This document shows, piece after piece, positions 49,652 to 62,578 of a DNA stretch of 64,000 bases; the first letter of the stretch is position 1, and the number at the start of each line of letters is the position of its first letter. Below the pieces are notes generated by a model that made no database searches, was not told the origin of the DNA, and saw only the letters and a list, made by a program, of their open reading frames with translations. This DNA is from Colletotrichum lupini. Taxonomy: Eukaryota > Ascomycota > Sordariomycetes > Glomerellales > Glomerellaceae. The stretch covers positions 992,001 through 1,056,000 of the forward strand of contig NC_064675.1 in NCBI RefSeq assembly GCF_023278565.1, in the 5' to 3' direction. A program made the position numbers and the translations under genes.

Positions 49652-49924
49652 TACGGTTAAATCGGAGGTGCTATTGGGCCTTAGATCTTTAGGTCAAAGT
49701 ATGCGCCGCGTTATTAGATAAGTTTCGCAGTAGCAATGGCTCTAGTTGGGTGCTGTGCTATTGTTACGCTGATTACCTGGTGGGCTACGAGGAAGACGGA
49801 GTCCGATACTCGGCGTCTGAAAAGAGCTCGAATTGGTGCCGAGAGGGATGGCTTGGCCGTGTTGAATGATGTCGTGGACCAGGATCTGAATAAAAAGCGA
49901 TCCAATGACGAAGAAAGCGCCTGA
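49652..49924 (+). pseudogene. MFS transporter, Dal5-like, 3' part
   Basis: The frame continues exactly from the codon lost at 42222 after the target duplication, for 91 codons including the stop. It reads IGGAIGP, IFRSKYAPRY, then ISFAVAMALVGCCAIV as the last membrane helix, and a charged cytoplasmic tail ending NDEESA. Together the two parts make about 530 aa, normal for Dal5-like carriers. Three in-frame stops lie close to the element: TAA at 49658, TAG at 49682 and TAG at 49715. Each sits where Gln fits the family, so each is explained by C-to-T in a CA dinucleotide, the preferred RIP target. Confidence 0.88.
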
Positions 49925-50245
49925 AGCAGCCTAGCATTTATCGTCCTGCAGCGCGATACCTAGCGTATGAGCCGAGGTGGCTTTGGAAACCCGTCTCAAG
50001 CAGTAGCAAGAATGCTGCTTCACCGGCTGAAAGACCTTTTCATCAATTTGGCTGGTGGCGACACTTGAGCTTACTTAACGTCTCTTTGTATTCTTCCGCA
50101 GCTACAAAATCTGTACAACTACAATAATAGAATACGTATATACGCTCAATGGTTGAAACCAACCTAATGCTTCTTGCTCTTATGTGCCAAGGTTGAGCCC
50201 TAAGAGATGTTTGAGTTCCTGCAAAGCCAATCATCTGAAATGTCG

Positions 50246-51918
50246 TCAGACCGGGGACCGATTCAATATCGACGACGTTGACTCCAGAGACAAGTGCCGA
50301 GCCTTTGGTGCACTGGCCCTCTTTGGCGACGGAATCATTTCAGTGGTTGATCCAGACCTTTCGTTAGATCTATGTGAGAGCGTTCTGATCTTTGAGAAGG
50401 TGCATCTCCAGAGTTGACTTGCGCTAGGCATACAGGCAACAAAAACACCAACATCAAGTTCCGCAAGGGACCAGACATAGACCCACAAGGCCTCAGCTGA
50501 GAGAGTCAAATATGAGTTTGGATCGTTCCTGGGAATGAAGATGGAAAGAATGATAAGGATGGAGCTTACAAGTGATGTTATTGGCGGTCGCAAAGTGAAC
50601 CAAGACTTGAATCCTGAGAGCGCTGACTGCGGTGAGGCTGATTCGACATGATCAGCAGTCTGAATACATTTCCTCCCACGGTGGAACTTACAATAATCCA
50701 ACAGAAAACATCAAGATAACCCCTAATTTCTTCTTGAATCCGAGATTCAGTTTATAAAGCTGTGTGAGTGGCAGGGCCAGCATCCAAATATCCAAGAGAA
50801 TGTTGAAGCCAACGTGAGTCAAGACGAGCTTGTTGAAGTCCATGCAAACGCCTGCTTGTTCTCCATCCCATCCAAGCCAGTATTTGTTGAGTGGGCGACA
50901 TTGAGTGAACGTGAGAATGAGGTACAGGAATAATAACAAAGCATTGAAACCTTGTGTAGCCCATAATACTCGGCGAAAGCGAACAGATGGAAAAATACGG
51001 AGGTAGAAGAATAAGATGGACGCTTTGATGGTACTCAAGCCAGTGATGTAGAAGATCTGGGTACTAAAAAGAATCTAAGCAACGGTTAGTCTAAGTGTCT
51101 TAGAACTACCGTACGACCCTCAGGAATTCGGTGTTTTTTTTCTCTCCCACGAAATATCAAGTGTTCAGATATTACCTTGAGGAACTCGGTGATTTTATAA
51201 GGTTGGAGAGTCCAGATGTCCCTCCCAAGACCAATAGCCAGTACTGCAACCAATGTCAGTCGATTATAATTTGGGTGGTTGTTAAGTGAGTAGGGTGTGC
51301 ATTTACATCGATACACAATAGGCACCAAAGCCGTCGCGCATGCCTGTTTGGACATCAGAATCAGTGCAGCGACGTGACAGTCCAGCATCTGACTTACAAA
51401 CCCGATGAAGATGCAAACGTCATCAGCGCCCCAAGGAGATGGGTTGACAAATTTGTTCAAGATCCGTATACACATGAAGATGACTGGTAAGATGAAGAGT
51501 GTACCTGTGAGGAATCGGGGTATCGCTGTGTTGTCGGTCAACGGGAAGCCGCAGTTTGCCCAGGTCATATTTGCTACGACTTGTATCACTGTTAGAGTCT
51601 GAAACTTCTAGAGTAATTTGATCCCATGCTTACTGAGGCCGTCTTTGACTGTGCATCCAGAGTTAACACAAGCCCCAACATTGTCGTTGAAGACCGGGTC
51701 GGCGCAAAGACAAGTCTGGTTCAGACCAGTACATGGGGACTGAGGTAGGGCATCAACGATGCAGGTAACCTAGATCTATTAGCTTCAACCTTGCTGAGAC
51801 TGGATCCGGACGTTCTTACTGCGCAAGGAGGATAATCGGAGATACTAGGAATGGCTCCGGCTGCGATTGTGATAATGCACAGTAGAAAAGTGAGTGCGCC
51901 AAACGTCCTCATCTTCAC
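50246..51918 (-). CDS. CFEM-domain seven-helix receptor, Pth11-like
   Basis: Eight exons join in phase: 51918-51820, 51769-51634, 51588-51398, 51343-51307, 51243-51176, 51056-50692, 50622-50570 and 50496-50246, giving 399 aa. A signal peptide (MKMRTFGALTFLLCIITIAAG) is followed by a CFEM domain with all eight cysteines at 32, 36, 46, 53, 55, 67, 72 and 91. Asp57 lies at the position used for haem binding in some CFEM proteins. Seven-helix landmarks are FLTGTLFILPVIFMCIRIL, GLGRDIWTLQPYKITEFLK, STIKASILFFYLRIFPS, QCRPLNKYWLGWDGEQ, ILLDIWMLALPLTQLYKL and VWSLAELDVGVFVACMP. The tail is Ser/Arg-rich. Pth11-type receptors sense surface or host cues; the ligand here is unknown. Intact. Confidence 0.9.
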
Positions 51919-52566
51919 TCAACATTAAGGATTGCTGAAACATCAACGGCTAGTGAAGGCAAATCGAAAGAACGAAGGTTTGGAATATAAGAGCCACGGG
52001 GTACGAAGAATGGGAATCTCAGGGGAACATTCGCGTGGCGACATTTGAGGTTCGCTTCCTTTCATTGAGGCAATGACGAGATTGGTTCCATTACATTACA
52101 TACAGCGGTTCAGTTGTGAAAGAAACCCATGCTTAACGGGCTTGTGGAATGCGAGCGGCCGCTCCATCGTGCCAGTGGCTCGGCTTGCTTGCGAACGGAA
52201 AGATATGCAGCCCGTTTCTCTCAGGCAAAGCCATGTGGCTGTGATCGACCACAGCTGAGGATCTGGACGCGTTTGGACCACCCACTCAATTGGTGGAAGG
52301 ACCATCGGACTTTGAATCCTTTTCACATGTCTTTGGTCTAGGCGGCATATCATCCGGCTTGGATTGGTGGCGTTCCTGACCTATGCCTAATGCAGGTCCG
52401 GCTTGTTCAGATCACCCCAGGACGATGATCAAACTTATCATCACTTTGTCAATCCCGTTAACAAAAAGCAGCAGTGGAATCTCCTAATTCGTGACAAGGA
52501 AGCTCCTCGCAAGCATAAGCATCAAAAGCGTGATAGGATACCTCGGCGAATATGTATTTGTGTGAG
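51919..52566. other. Intergenic region between two minus-strand genes
   Basis: 648 bp holding the upstream region of the CFEM receptor and the 3' end of the GMC gene. Composition is normal. Short frames on both strands are unsupported. Confidence 0.4.
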
Positions 52567-54632
52567 CTAATTCTCCTTCAAAATATCCGCAGCCTTTTCA
52601 GCTACGGCATACATAGTCGCTTGCAAATGACAGGCTGGAATCAGTGGAATGATACTAGCATCAACCACCCTCAGGCTCTCAACACCGTAGACACGAAGTT
52701 GGGGGTCCACAACGCCACCATGCTCCAAAGGTTGCAAACTCGCTGTTCCGCTGGGGTGCGCAAAGCTGGCAAAAAGGGAGTTCCTAATAGCTTCAGCGAT
52801 GGCCTGGTCAGATGTGACGTTGACACCCGGAGAGATCTCAACGGCCTCCCTAACCGCCAAAGTGGGAGTATCCCAGACTTTGCGGAAATCCTTGACACTG
52901 AGGACTGCAATATCGACATCAACGGGATTTTGAAGGGTACCAAAGTCGATGATGGGCGGGTTGGCAGGGTCAGGGTTGGTTGAGCTGATCTTGATGGTAC
53001 CACGAGACAGAGGCTTCTGGAAAGCAATTGCGCCACCAGAGAAGCCTCCGAAGGGGATCTCCAACACGCCTGCTTCTGGGTTTCGGAACAGTTTGGTGAG
53101 AGCTTCACGCTGAGATAGGAAGCCCTCTAGAAGCTCGGGGTGCTCTGAGTAGATCTCCGGAAGGAAGTCGAGCGCGTTCTGGGCTTCGACAGACGCTGAC
53201 AGAGCTTCATATTCCGGAGTAAGATCCTGGAGAGATCTGAAGATGATATTGTTTCCACGAGCGTGAGTGAAGGGCCCAGTTCGATTGGCAAAGTACTCGG
53301 CCTCAGATGCATTGAAGAATGCCGGATCGTTCATGGCCTCGCTCCCAAGCTCAGGAGGGTTACCGTACGTATACAACATCAACATCCATGCGTGGTCCTG
53401 GTAGTTGCTACCCACACCAGGGAGGTCGGCGACTACATCGACGTCGAGAGACTCCAGCAGCCCAGCGGGGCCGATGCCACTCTGGAGCAGGACTCTCGGC
53501 GTCTGAACGCCGCCGGCGGCAAGGACAACTTCCTTCTTTGCCTTCACCAATGTTGTGGCGTTAGTTTCGCGTGAGATGATGTTGACGCCGACAGCTTTCT
53601 TATCCTCGAACTCGATCTTCGAAGCATAGTGCTTCACAAGGAGGTTGAGATTCTTGCGAGTTTCGGCGATAGGCTCATAGTATACTGTTCTCGAGGTCGA
53701 CCGAGTAACGTTCTTTGGGTCGTGGTTTTGGGGGAGCTGAGCCAGGCCAACGTTGTTTCCTCCGGCACCGTGGTCATCGAGTACAGGAACGTCAATGTCC
53801 TCAATCCAGGCCTTTCTTTGAAGATCTAGGAAGCATTCATGTTAGTTTTGAAATAAAGTCCTGTAAATGTTAGGAGGGGTTCATGTTTTCGCGTACCTCT
53901 GTCGGGCCATTGCCACGAGGGAAAGCCAGCTTGGAGAGGACCATCACCATAGGTGCTCGGGTCGTAACTAAAGTTGTACCTCTCGACATACTCGGGCGCG
54001 GGAAGCGTAAATGTAGATGACTGGGGAAAGACGTCAGCACAAGTAGGTCAGCCCTATTTCTACCGTCGACTTTTGCACACCTTTTTGAAATAGTGGAAGA
54101 GGCTGTCCCAATTCCATCCCGGGTTGCCTAGCTCTTCCCACGCGTCGTAGTCGGCTTTCGAGCCGCGATCAAATGCCATGCCATTGACAGTAGAGCCACC
54201 TCCAACTACTGTTCCAGTCTGAACACCAGAAGTCCTATTGTTCAATCCAGGTTGTGGGATGGACAAGAATTGGATCAAATCGTTGGGGTGTAGGTTAGAA
54301 GCGTAGTAGGGTATAGCTACGTCCCAGCTGACGTCGAAGTCTCCATACTCAACAACCAAGACAGTTACTGTTAGAGATGTCGGTTAGCAGCACGTCAGTC
54401 CGCTATTTCAAGAACGCGTCATTCGCTTACCATCCGGATCTTCGGTGAGTCTATTGGCAACCACAAGGCCACTCAAGCCTCCGCCCACAATCACGTAGTC
54501 GTAAGAGCTGTGGAGATCCGTCGTGTTTCTCTTGGCGAACTTGGCAGCCGCTGGCACAGCAATTGCAAGCTGGACTTGGCCCAAGACAAGGGCGATCCAA
54601 GCTGCTGCTTTCAGACCACGAATGATAGCCAT
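52567..54632 (-). CDS. Secreted GMC-family FAD oxidoreductase
   Basis: Four exons join in phase: 54632-54431, 54367-54081, 54020-53897 and 53825-52567, giving 623 aa, normal for GMC enzymes. A signal peptide is visible (LKAAAWIALVLGQVQLAIAVPA). The FAD ADP-binding motif YVIVGGGLSGLVVANRL follows, then VVEYGDFD and the GMC signature GTVVGGGSTVNGMAFDRG. The second signature is around VLAAGGVQTPRVLLQSGIGP. The catalytic pair is His561 (AHPSGTAS) and His604 (HLQATMYAVAEKAADIL). Many NxS/T sites fit an extracellular glycoprotein of the glucose/aryl-alcohol oxidase type. These enzymes oxidise alcohols or sugars, often making H2O2. The substrate is not predictable. Intact and free of RIP. Confidence 0.93.
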
Positions 54633-55379
54633 TGCACAAAGTCGAGAGAGTCGGCAGGTTGAATGACGGGACGCACAACAATCGAAAGAGAAGCTTTCTC
54701 AGGACTAGAGGGTCGTTTCCAATCATTTAAAGGCTCAGACCCAACGGACTGCTGTCAACTCATCCTAGTTCATTGCCTTCGGGCTACTGCACAAACATCG
54801 CCTAGTCCAATTGATCGCATGTTGTTCAACGGTGCGCTTCTGCGCGAGAACCCCGCCGGGCCCAACAGCCCTTGCCTTCGACGGGTCTTTAGCAAGGATT
54901 ATTCAAGTGCAGTGTGCAAAGAGTCGGGGAGCGGCGGATGTGGCAAAGCTCCCGTGCAATGGGTTTCTGTCCCGCAGTCCTAGGCGTTCTCATAGGGCAG
55001 GTCGCAAATGGAATATCACAGCCCCAGCGTGACACCCCGGACGACACATGGGTTAGAATCAACAGACACCAGGGCCCGACCGGCCGGTGGGACGGCCCTT
55101 GTTCTCCAAGTTGCCACATTATCCAGCCGATGTTACGCTGTCTGCCATTCTTCTCGAAGGTGTAAGCACTAAGGATATTGACTCGCCTGTCTTTGATTTT
55201 GCTATTTAAGACTGCGATGTTTAACCACCACCCCCAATTAAATTGATCAAAGAAGCCAATGTAGTAGTGGGGTCTAGATTGTCGTATACGAGATTAGTGC
55301 TACGAATCTATAGTTTCGTATACACGATATACTTTGCAGTTAAAGCGGTCTCCCATAAGCTCTATAGAGACTTGGCTAA
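54633..55379. promoter_or_regulatory. Upstream region of the GMC gene up to copia element B
   Basis: 747 bp of normal composition. It must include the GMC promoter. No supported gene or RNA; the frames on + are shadows without domains. Confidence 0.4.
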
Positions 55380-55584
55380 TATCAGATTAGAAGTCTAATT
55401 CGACCGCGGTATATAGCTAACTACGCAGGGGCTAATTAAAGGCCCTATTTACGATTATTATAGCTAGCCTAACCTATAATTAGAACCTCCTTTTGATACT
55501 TACTATATAAATATTAATATAATTTAATTAATCTTTTTATTAATTATAGTTCAAATTAACTACTTTATAATAAGGATATTAATA
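55380..55584 (+). repeat. 5' LTR of copia element B
   Basis: It runs 205 bp from TATCAGATTAGAAG to GGATATTAATA and is the reverse complement of the element A LTRs, with additional C/T and G/A changes. The first bases after it (CTAATTAATAATTAAATTC) match those after the element A 5' LTR and should contain the primer-binding site. Confidence 0.88.
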
Positions 55585-56050
55585 CTAATTAATAATTAAA
55601 TTCTATTATTATAAATTAGTAAAATATTTTACTATATAAAAAAGACGACTTTTTAGTACTATATAAGATAAGAGATTTATATTAATTAACCTTATAGAAA
55701 TAGATAAAAAAAAAGTAATTTTTAAATATTATACGGAATTAAATAATCGTAGCCCTTTATTATTTATAAGAAGTCGACGTTTATTATATTAAACTATATT
55801 AATTAATAGAACTACTTAAGTAATTAGCCTTTTATTATTATTTTAAATACCTTTTTTATTAAATACCTTTTTTATAACCGGCCCGTAATTAGAAATTAAT
55901 TAGTTAAATTAGTAAAAGAAAATACTTATATAGTAACTACTCATTTAATTAATTAATATAACGGGCGAGCTTAATAATATAATATTAAAAAATACTATAT
56001 AATTAAAAAAAAGGATTTTTAAATATAAATATTCTTAATAAGTATAATAA

Positions 56051-56590
56051 TATTACGGCTAGCTAGTCGTAATAAGTATATTAATAAAAGTTAAGGCTAT
56101 AAGTACTAAGTAAATAGTATTATAGTTATAAATAGCTTCTTTAAAACTATATTTATAAGTTATAAAATAAGTAAGGCTTTAGTAATTAATTATAGTTTTT
56201 ATTAAAAAGAGTTCTTAATAAAAATAGCTAAAAATAATCGTAAGATTTAATACTAAGTTAATTACTAAAAAAGCTATAAAAAGTCTATCCTTAAGCCTAG
56301 CTTAAGTTTATATTATATATAAATCTATTTATAAATATATTTTTATTAATAATTACTCTTATTTATTAAATAATCGCTTAGTAAATATTAATAAGTAATT
56401 ACTTAAAGTAATTATAATAATTACTTTATTACGTAATTACTACTTCTTATTTATATATAACTTATTTATAGTTCTTTTGTTTTATAAAAGTTATTTTATA
56501 TTCTTCTACTTTTATATATATAATATATTATAACCGTTATAAGCCTACGGAGCGGGCCCTAGTCTTAGTTATATATATTAAATCGTAATA
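56051..56590 (-). repeat. Left LTR of gypsy element C
   Basis: It starts TATTACGGCTAGC (original TG lost by G-to-A) and ends AATCGTAATA, 540 bp, matching 62038-62578 throughout. Confidence 0.9.
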
Positions 56591-59500
56591 TTAGGTCTCT
56601 TTTTTAAAAGTCTTATCCCTATAAACTTATAAATAAGTCGTTATAACCTAAGTTGGGGCTTATTAAGTAGTTTTTTTTAAAAATACTAAAATATCCGCTA
56701 GATCTTTAATATATTACTAGTTAAAGCTTATTTTTAAAATTAAGGAGCGAGGATTTAAGATTAAAATACTTTACTTATTTTATTATTTATTAAGGTAAAA
56801 ATATAAAATATTAGAGGGTAAATTAAGGTATTATAAATATATATATCGTAATTATTCCTATAACGCGATTACTAATATTATATATAATTATAAATTTCTT
56901 TCTTTTTTCATTAGTATTTTTTATATTAATTATATTTATAATAAATTGTTTTTTATTTAAAGCTAATAAGTTAGAATACAAAAAAGAGGTAAAAGAGCTT
57001 TTTTTTTAAAAAATAAGTAAAGGCCTTACGTCGTACGTAGGCTAAAATAAATTAGTCTCTATTAAAATTAGATCGTTTTTTTTTTTAAAAAAAGGATAGT
57101 ATTTAAAAAAAGAAAAGCAATTCCTAATCTTCTTAATATTATTAACGAGGATAAGTCGACTACTATATAAGAAGTATAATTTAATAATACTTTTAAAGTA
57201 ATTAACTAAGATATTATAATAACTAAGAGTTTTAGTTTTAATTTTAACTTTAGTATTTTAAAAAGGATTTCTAAGAGTTTTAGAGCTTTATAATAGGTTT
57301 TTATATATTTTTTTTATATTTATAGTTTTTTTATGTAATTAGGAATTCCCGTGTTGTATTCTTAACTTTATAATTAATAATTCGTTTAACTTCGTGCTCT
57401 AATTAGTTTAGTTTAATAATGATATAATCTTTTATATATAAACCTTTTAATATAGGTTCGAGTAATAAAATATAAAAAATAGGATAGTATTATATTATAT
57501 TTAATAATTTTAATTCGTAATTAATTAATAAGACTTTTTTCATAATTTTAAAAAGTTTAAGTTTTTTATAGTTTAATTTATCGCTTAGTTATTTTATTTT
57601 AATATTATAATAAAAGAGATAAGTACTATCCCCCTTTTTTAAAAATAGTTTTTTAATTCTTAATCTATTTACGTTCTTTTTTATATATTATTATATAAAC
57701 TTAAAGTTTAGTAAGGCTTATTTATAAATCTCTTTAAGTTTACTTATATTTATTATAGTTTTTATAGCTTATAATCTTTATTATACTTCTTTATATACTA
57801 TTAGCTAGAATCCGTAGTTAAAATAAAACGAAGATTTTTTTATACTTTTATTAACTATATTATTATATATAAACTAAGCTATTAATAAAAGTACTACCTA
57901 ATTGTCCTAGTCGTAATTTATATAATAACAAAGGTATATCTCGAGGATCTAATTAATCTTTTCTATTTATTTATTAATTTGTAAATAAAATAATATTAAT
58001 AGTTTATAGTTTATACTAAGTTACGAAATTAAAGATTTTTAAAACTTTAAAATAAATAGCTTATTTTTATTAAAAATAACTTCTTTTAATAAACTATAGT
58101 TTAAAAGTATAACCTTAATAAATATATATAATAGGTTTTTAATAATATTTAATTCCTTATAGGGAATAAAGTATACGAACTTAATAAGTTAATTAACTAT
58201 AACTAAAATACTATTATATTATATTTTAATAAATAGTTCTCTAGACTTTAGTAGTTTAATAATAAAGTCCTATATAATTAATTATTATATTTCTATTAGT
58301 AGTTATAATAGTTATAGCTTGCTATAAGGCTTATATAGGCTATTTTTATTTTTTTTATAAGTTATATAGTTTTTAATTACTTTTATAATTTCAATATATA
58401 TAGCGGATTTATTATAGTACTAATAAATCCGTTTTTACGTTTTAATAATTCTTTAGTAGCTATATACTAATATATTATAAATTTTTATAATAAGCTTAGG
58501 GGTTATTTTTTTAATTAGGTTAGTATTAATCCTTTTAGTTATTATAAAAAGTTTTATAATTAATACGAGGCTACTATCCTTTTCTTACTTAAAAATAACT
58601 TATATCTCTTTAAGAACTGCGACTTTATAATTAAGTCTTTTATTAAGAGCGTTTATTTTATTATTTTCTAAACCCTTTTAATAAATAATTTAAAAATTAT
58701 ACTTAAATAGGAATTCGCTCTATTTAACTTATCGTTTATTTAGATTTTTATTTATTATAAAGTTTACGAGGTTTTTATAATCTATATAAACTATAACTTC
58801 GTACTTAATTCTAAATAACTATAGTTTTTATTCTTAAAATACTTTAATAATTATTATTAATTCCTTATTATAGATTTATTAATTTAATTCTACTTTATAA
58901 AATACTTTAAAATAAAAATATTATAACAAAGCTTTTTTTATTTATTCTATTATCTTAAAACTGCTCTTATAATGAAGTTTAAAGTATTAGGTTTAATTTT
59001 AAAAGGTTTTTAAGGGTTTAAGATTATAATAACTAGTTTAAAAACGACTATATTCTTAACTTTAATAAATACTTTTTTATACTTAAGATCTTAAATAAAT
59101 AGGGTATCCTTTTATATTAAGTTATTAAAAAGTTTAATTATATTAATATAGTCCTTAAGGAATTATTAATAAAAATTAACGAATTTTAAGAATCCTTATA
59201 CGTCCTTAACGTTTTATAATATAAGCTAATCCTTAATTACTTCTATTTTTAATACTTATATATAAATTTATTTTAATATAATAGTATATTTAAAGAAGTT
59301 TACTTTTTATATATAAAACTTATATTTAGAGAGTTCGGTATATAGCTTAGTATTTTAAAGCTTTTAAAATATTATATAAATATACTTTTTATATATTTTA
59401 AGGTCGGAAGAGAAGATAAGAATATTATTAATATAAATAATAATAAAAATATTGATATACTCCCGGAGTACGTAGTTAACTATTATTTAAAAAGTTACCG

Positions 59501-62037
59501 GGGTATTAATAAGTCTAAAGGGTATAATAAAGTATTTAAAGAGTCCTCTATAAGTTCGGAATACTATTTTTTACTTATTTCCTTTTTTAATTTAAATTTA
59601 ATTAAATATTTCCTTAAGATTTATAATAATAAACTAGTTAGCTTTATAAAATAGATCTCTAAGCTTAGTAATAAGTAATAAGGGGTAATAATTCTTTTTT
59701 ATAATTTTGTTAAGTTTTTTATAATCGATAATAAGTTTTAATGTTTTACCCTTTTTTAATATAAAAAATAAGAGGAATTTAATAAGAGAATTCGATAGTT
59801 AAATATATCCCTTCTCAAGTTTTTTACTAATATATTCGTTAAAGTACTCTTATTCTTTTTAATTTATTAAGTATATTAAATAAAACCCGGGTTATATCCT
59901 TTTTTTAAGTTCGATTTTTATATCTTAGTTATTATATTTTAATAATCCTATTTCTTTAAGTTTTATAAATAGTTTTATATATATTTAGTACTCTTTAGGT
60001 ATAGTTTAGAGTTATTACGATCCTTAATTATTAGTACTAATTATAAACTTCTTAAAGCTTTCTACTATTTTAATAAAAGCTATATATTATATTTATTCTC
60101 GTTCTTTAAGAGTTTTTAAAAATCTATTTAACCCTTTTTTTTTTAAGTTATTTAATAACTAGATTCTTTTAGAAGATCTAATTAGTAATCTAATTTATTT
60201 ATAAGTTATACTTTCGTAATTACGAAAGTCCTAAGATAACGTTAATATTTCTAATTTTTATAATATTATATTATAATTATTCTTATTAATTATTAATATA
60301 TATCGAGAGGTATACGGTTTCTTCATTAATATATTTATAGTTATAATTAATTCGTTCTCTTTTTACTATTTATAATTAATATAATTTATTCTTATATACT
60401 TATAATAAGTTAAGTTTATTTATTACTCTTAGTAAAATATAGGTTTTTTATATACTATTATTAATAATAATATTTAATCTTTGTTTATAAATATCGAAGT
60501 TAACTTATAAGTATATATTATTATATTATATAGTTATATATAAAAACTTCTTTTTTATTTTTACTTTTCGTTATTCCTTTATAATTAGCTTTCTTAGTTT
60601 TTTATTATTTATTCTTTTAAATAGGTTTCTTATTTATATTTCTCTTAATACTCTCTTTAAGCCTTAGCCTTTTTAATATAATAAATCTAATATAAGTTAT
60701 ATTTATAGTCTTCTTATTTTATATATTCGCTATTAAAATACTTTATAAAAAAGCTAGGGTCTAGACCGAATATAGCTCTATTACTATTATTAAAACTTAG
60801 TAACGTCTAGCTAAGTAGTTAATCCTTTATATAAATATCCTTAATAATTTTATTATTACGTCTTCATAAATAAAAACGACTATTTTATTTAAATATAAGA
60901 TACTAAAGGTATTTATTATCTAGGTATTCTACTTAAAATAATTCCTTATAAAAGGGGTCTTTAGGGTTAAATAAAGAGTAATCTTTATTTATATAGGGGG
61001 TTATTATAATTTTCTTACGTTCTTTAGTTTTATAAAACTAAATAACTTAGTTATTTTTAAATAAGTAAATATATTTATACCGTAATTTATCGTCGTCCTT
61101 TTTAAAATTAATATTATTAACGCTAAGTAGTATTTTATAATCGATCTCTATTTAAATACGTTATTAAGTAATATCGCGAGGTTTATTAATCTACTATAAT
61201 ACTTAGTTATAATAGTTATTAGTTTATATTTACGTTTATTATTAGGCTTAAATTAGTTATTCTAAGCGTTTTATTTTTTATATTCGAGGCGTCGTTCGTA
61301 GAGTTAATTATTAATCTTAATTATTATATTAATATAATTATAAAGTTTATTAAGTCGGTTTTAATAAAAGAGGTTATCCTTAACGTCTTTTTTTAAGCTA
61401 TAATAAAAGGCCGCTATAAGTATTTTATTACCCTAATTAAGCTTAGAAATAATTTATTTAAATTTAAATATATATTTACTAACTAATCCTTTTTATATAA
61501 GGGTTATAAGCTTTTATTTAGTAATTTATGTTTTATTAAAGTTACTAAAGGTTTTTTTAAGTCTTTTTTTAAACTTATTATAGTTATTAAAGATCTTTTT
61601 GATATCTTTATCTTAAATATTACGTTCGTTCTTAAAATAGTTTTTTATAGAAAGTTCGAACTAAGTAAAGGTATTTTTTAAAAAAAATAAAGCTACGTAA
61701 TAGACCTTATTAGCTTTAATAATAAAAGAGGTTTTATAATAATACAAATAGGCCTTAATTTAAATAAGGAATCCTTAAAGAGTATCCGGGGACTTATTAT
61801 AAAGTTTTAGTTTAGAATACTTAGCTTTAAGTACTAAGGGAAGTTAAGGTATTATAAGCTAAGTATAAAACTACTTATTCTTATTTTTAAATTTAAATAT
61901 TATATTATATAGTTATTAAATAGTAAGTATAACTACCTTAATAAACTACGCCGTATTATTATTATTAGTAATTAATATATTCGTACTATTTAGTTAGTCT
62001 TTTATAAAGTAAACTTACTAAATAAGAATAATTAAAA

Positions 62038-62578
62038 TATTATAACTAGCTAGTTATAATAAGTATATTAATAAAAATTAAGGTTATAAGTACTAAATAA
62101 ATAGTATCGTAATTATAAATAGCTTTTTTAAAACTATATTTATAAATTATAAAATAAGTAAGGCTTTAATAATTAATTATAGTTTTTATTAAAAAGAGTT
62201 TTTAATAAAAATAGTTAAAAACGATCATAAGATTTAATACTAAGTTAATTATTAAAAAAGCTATAAAAAGTCTATCCTTAAGCCCGGCTTAAGTTTATAT
62301 TATATATAAGTCCGTTCATAAATATATCTTTTATTAATAATTACTCTTATTCGTTAAGTAATCGCTTAATAAATATTGATAAGTAATTACTTAGAGTAAT
62401 TATAATAATTATTTTATTATATAATTACTACTCTTTATTTATATATAACTTATTTATAGTTCTTTTATTTTATAAGAGTTACCCTATGTTCTTATACTCT
62501 TATATATATAATGTATTATAGCCGCTATAAGCCTGCGGGGCGGGCCCTAGTTTTAATTATATATATTAAGTCGTAATA
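62038..62578 (-). repeat. Right LTR of gypsy element C
   Basis: It starts TATTATAACTAGC and ends AAGTCGTAATA, 541 bp, and differs from the left copy almost only by C/T and G/A changes. Confidence 0.9.

Larger units (their letters stand above)
56051..62578 (-). mobile_element. Ty3/gypsy LTR retrotransposon C (RIPed), nested in copia B
   Basis: The 6,528-bp element is flanked by AATAA on both sides (56046-56050 and 62579-62583), with LTRs of 540 and 541 bp. On the minus strand at about 59400-59740, reading through stops gives LLLSLEIYFIKLTS, SLNTLLYPLDLLIPR and FILIIFLSS. These align with the gypsy reverse transcriptase segments around PLPLI..L..A.YFTKLDL, FG.LVMPFGLTNAPATF and VVYLDDILI. Everything is heavily RIPed. 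Nesting shows it is younger than the copia insertion it interrupts. Confidence 0.9.
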
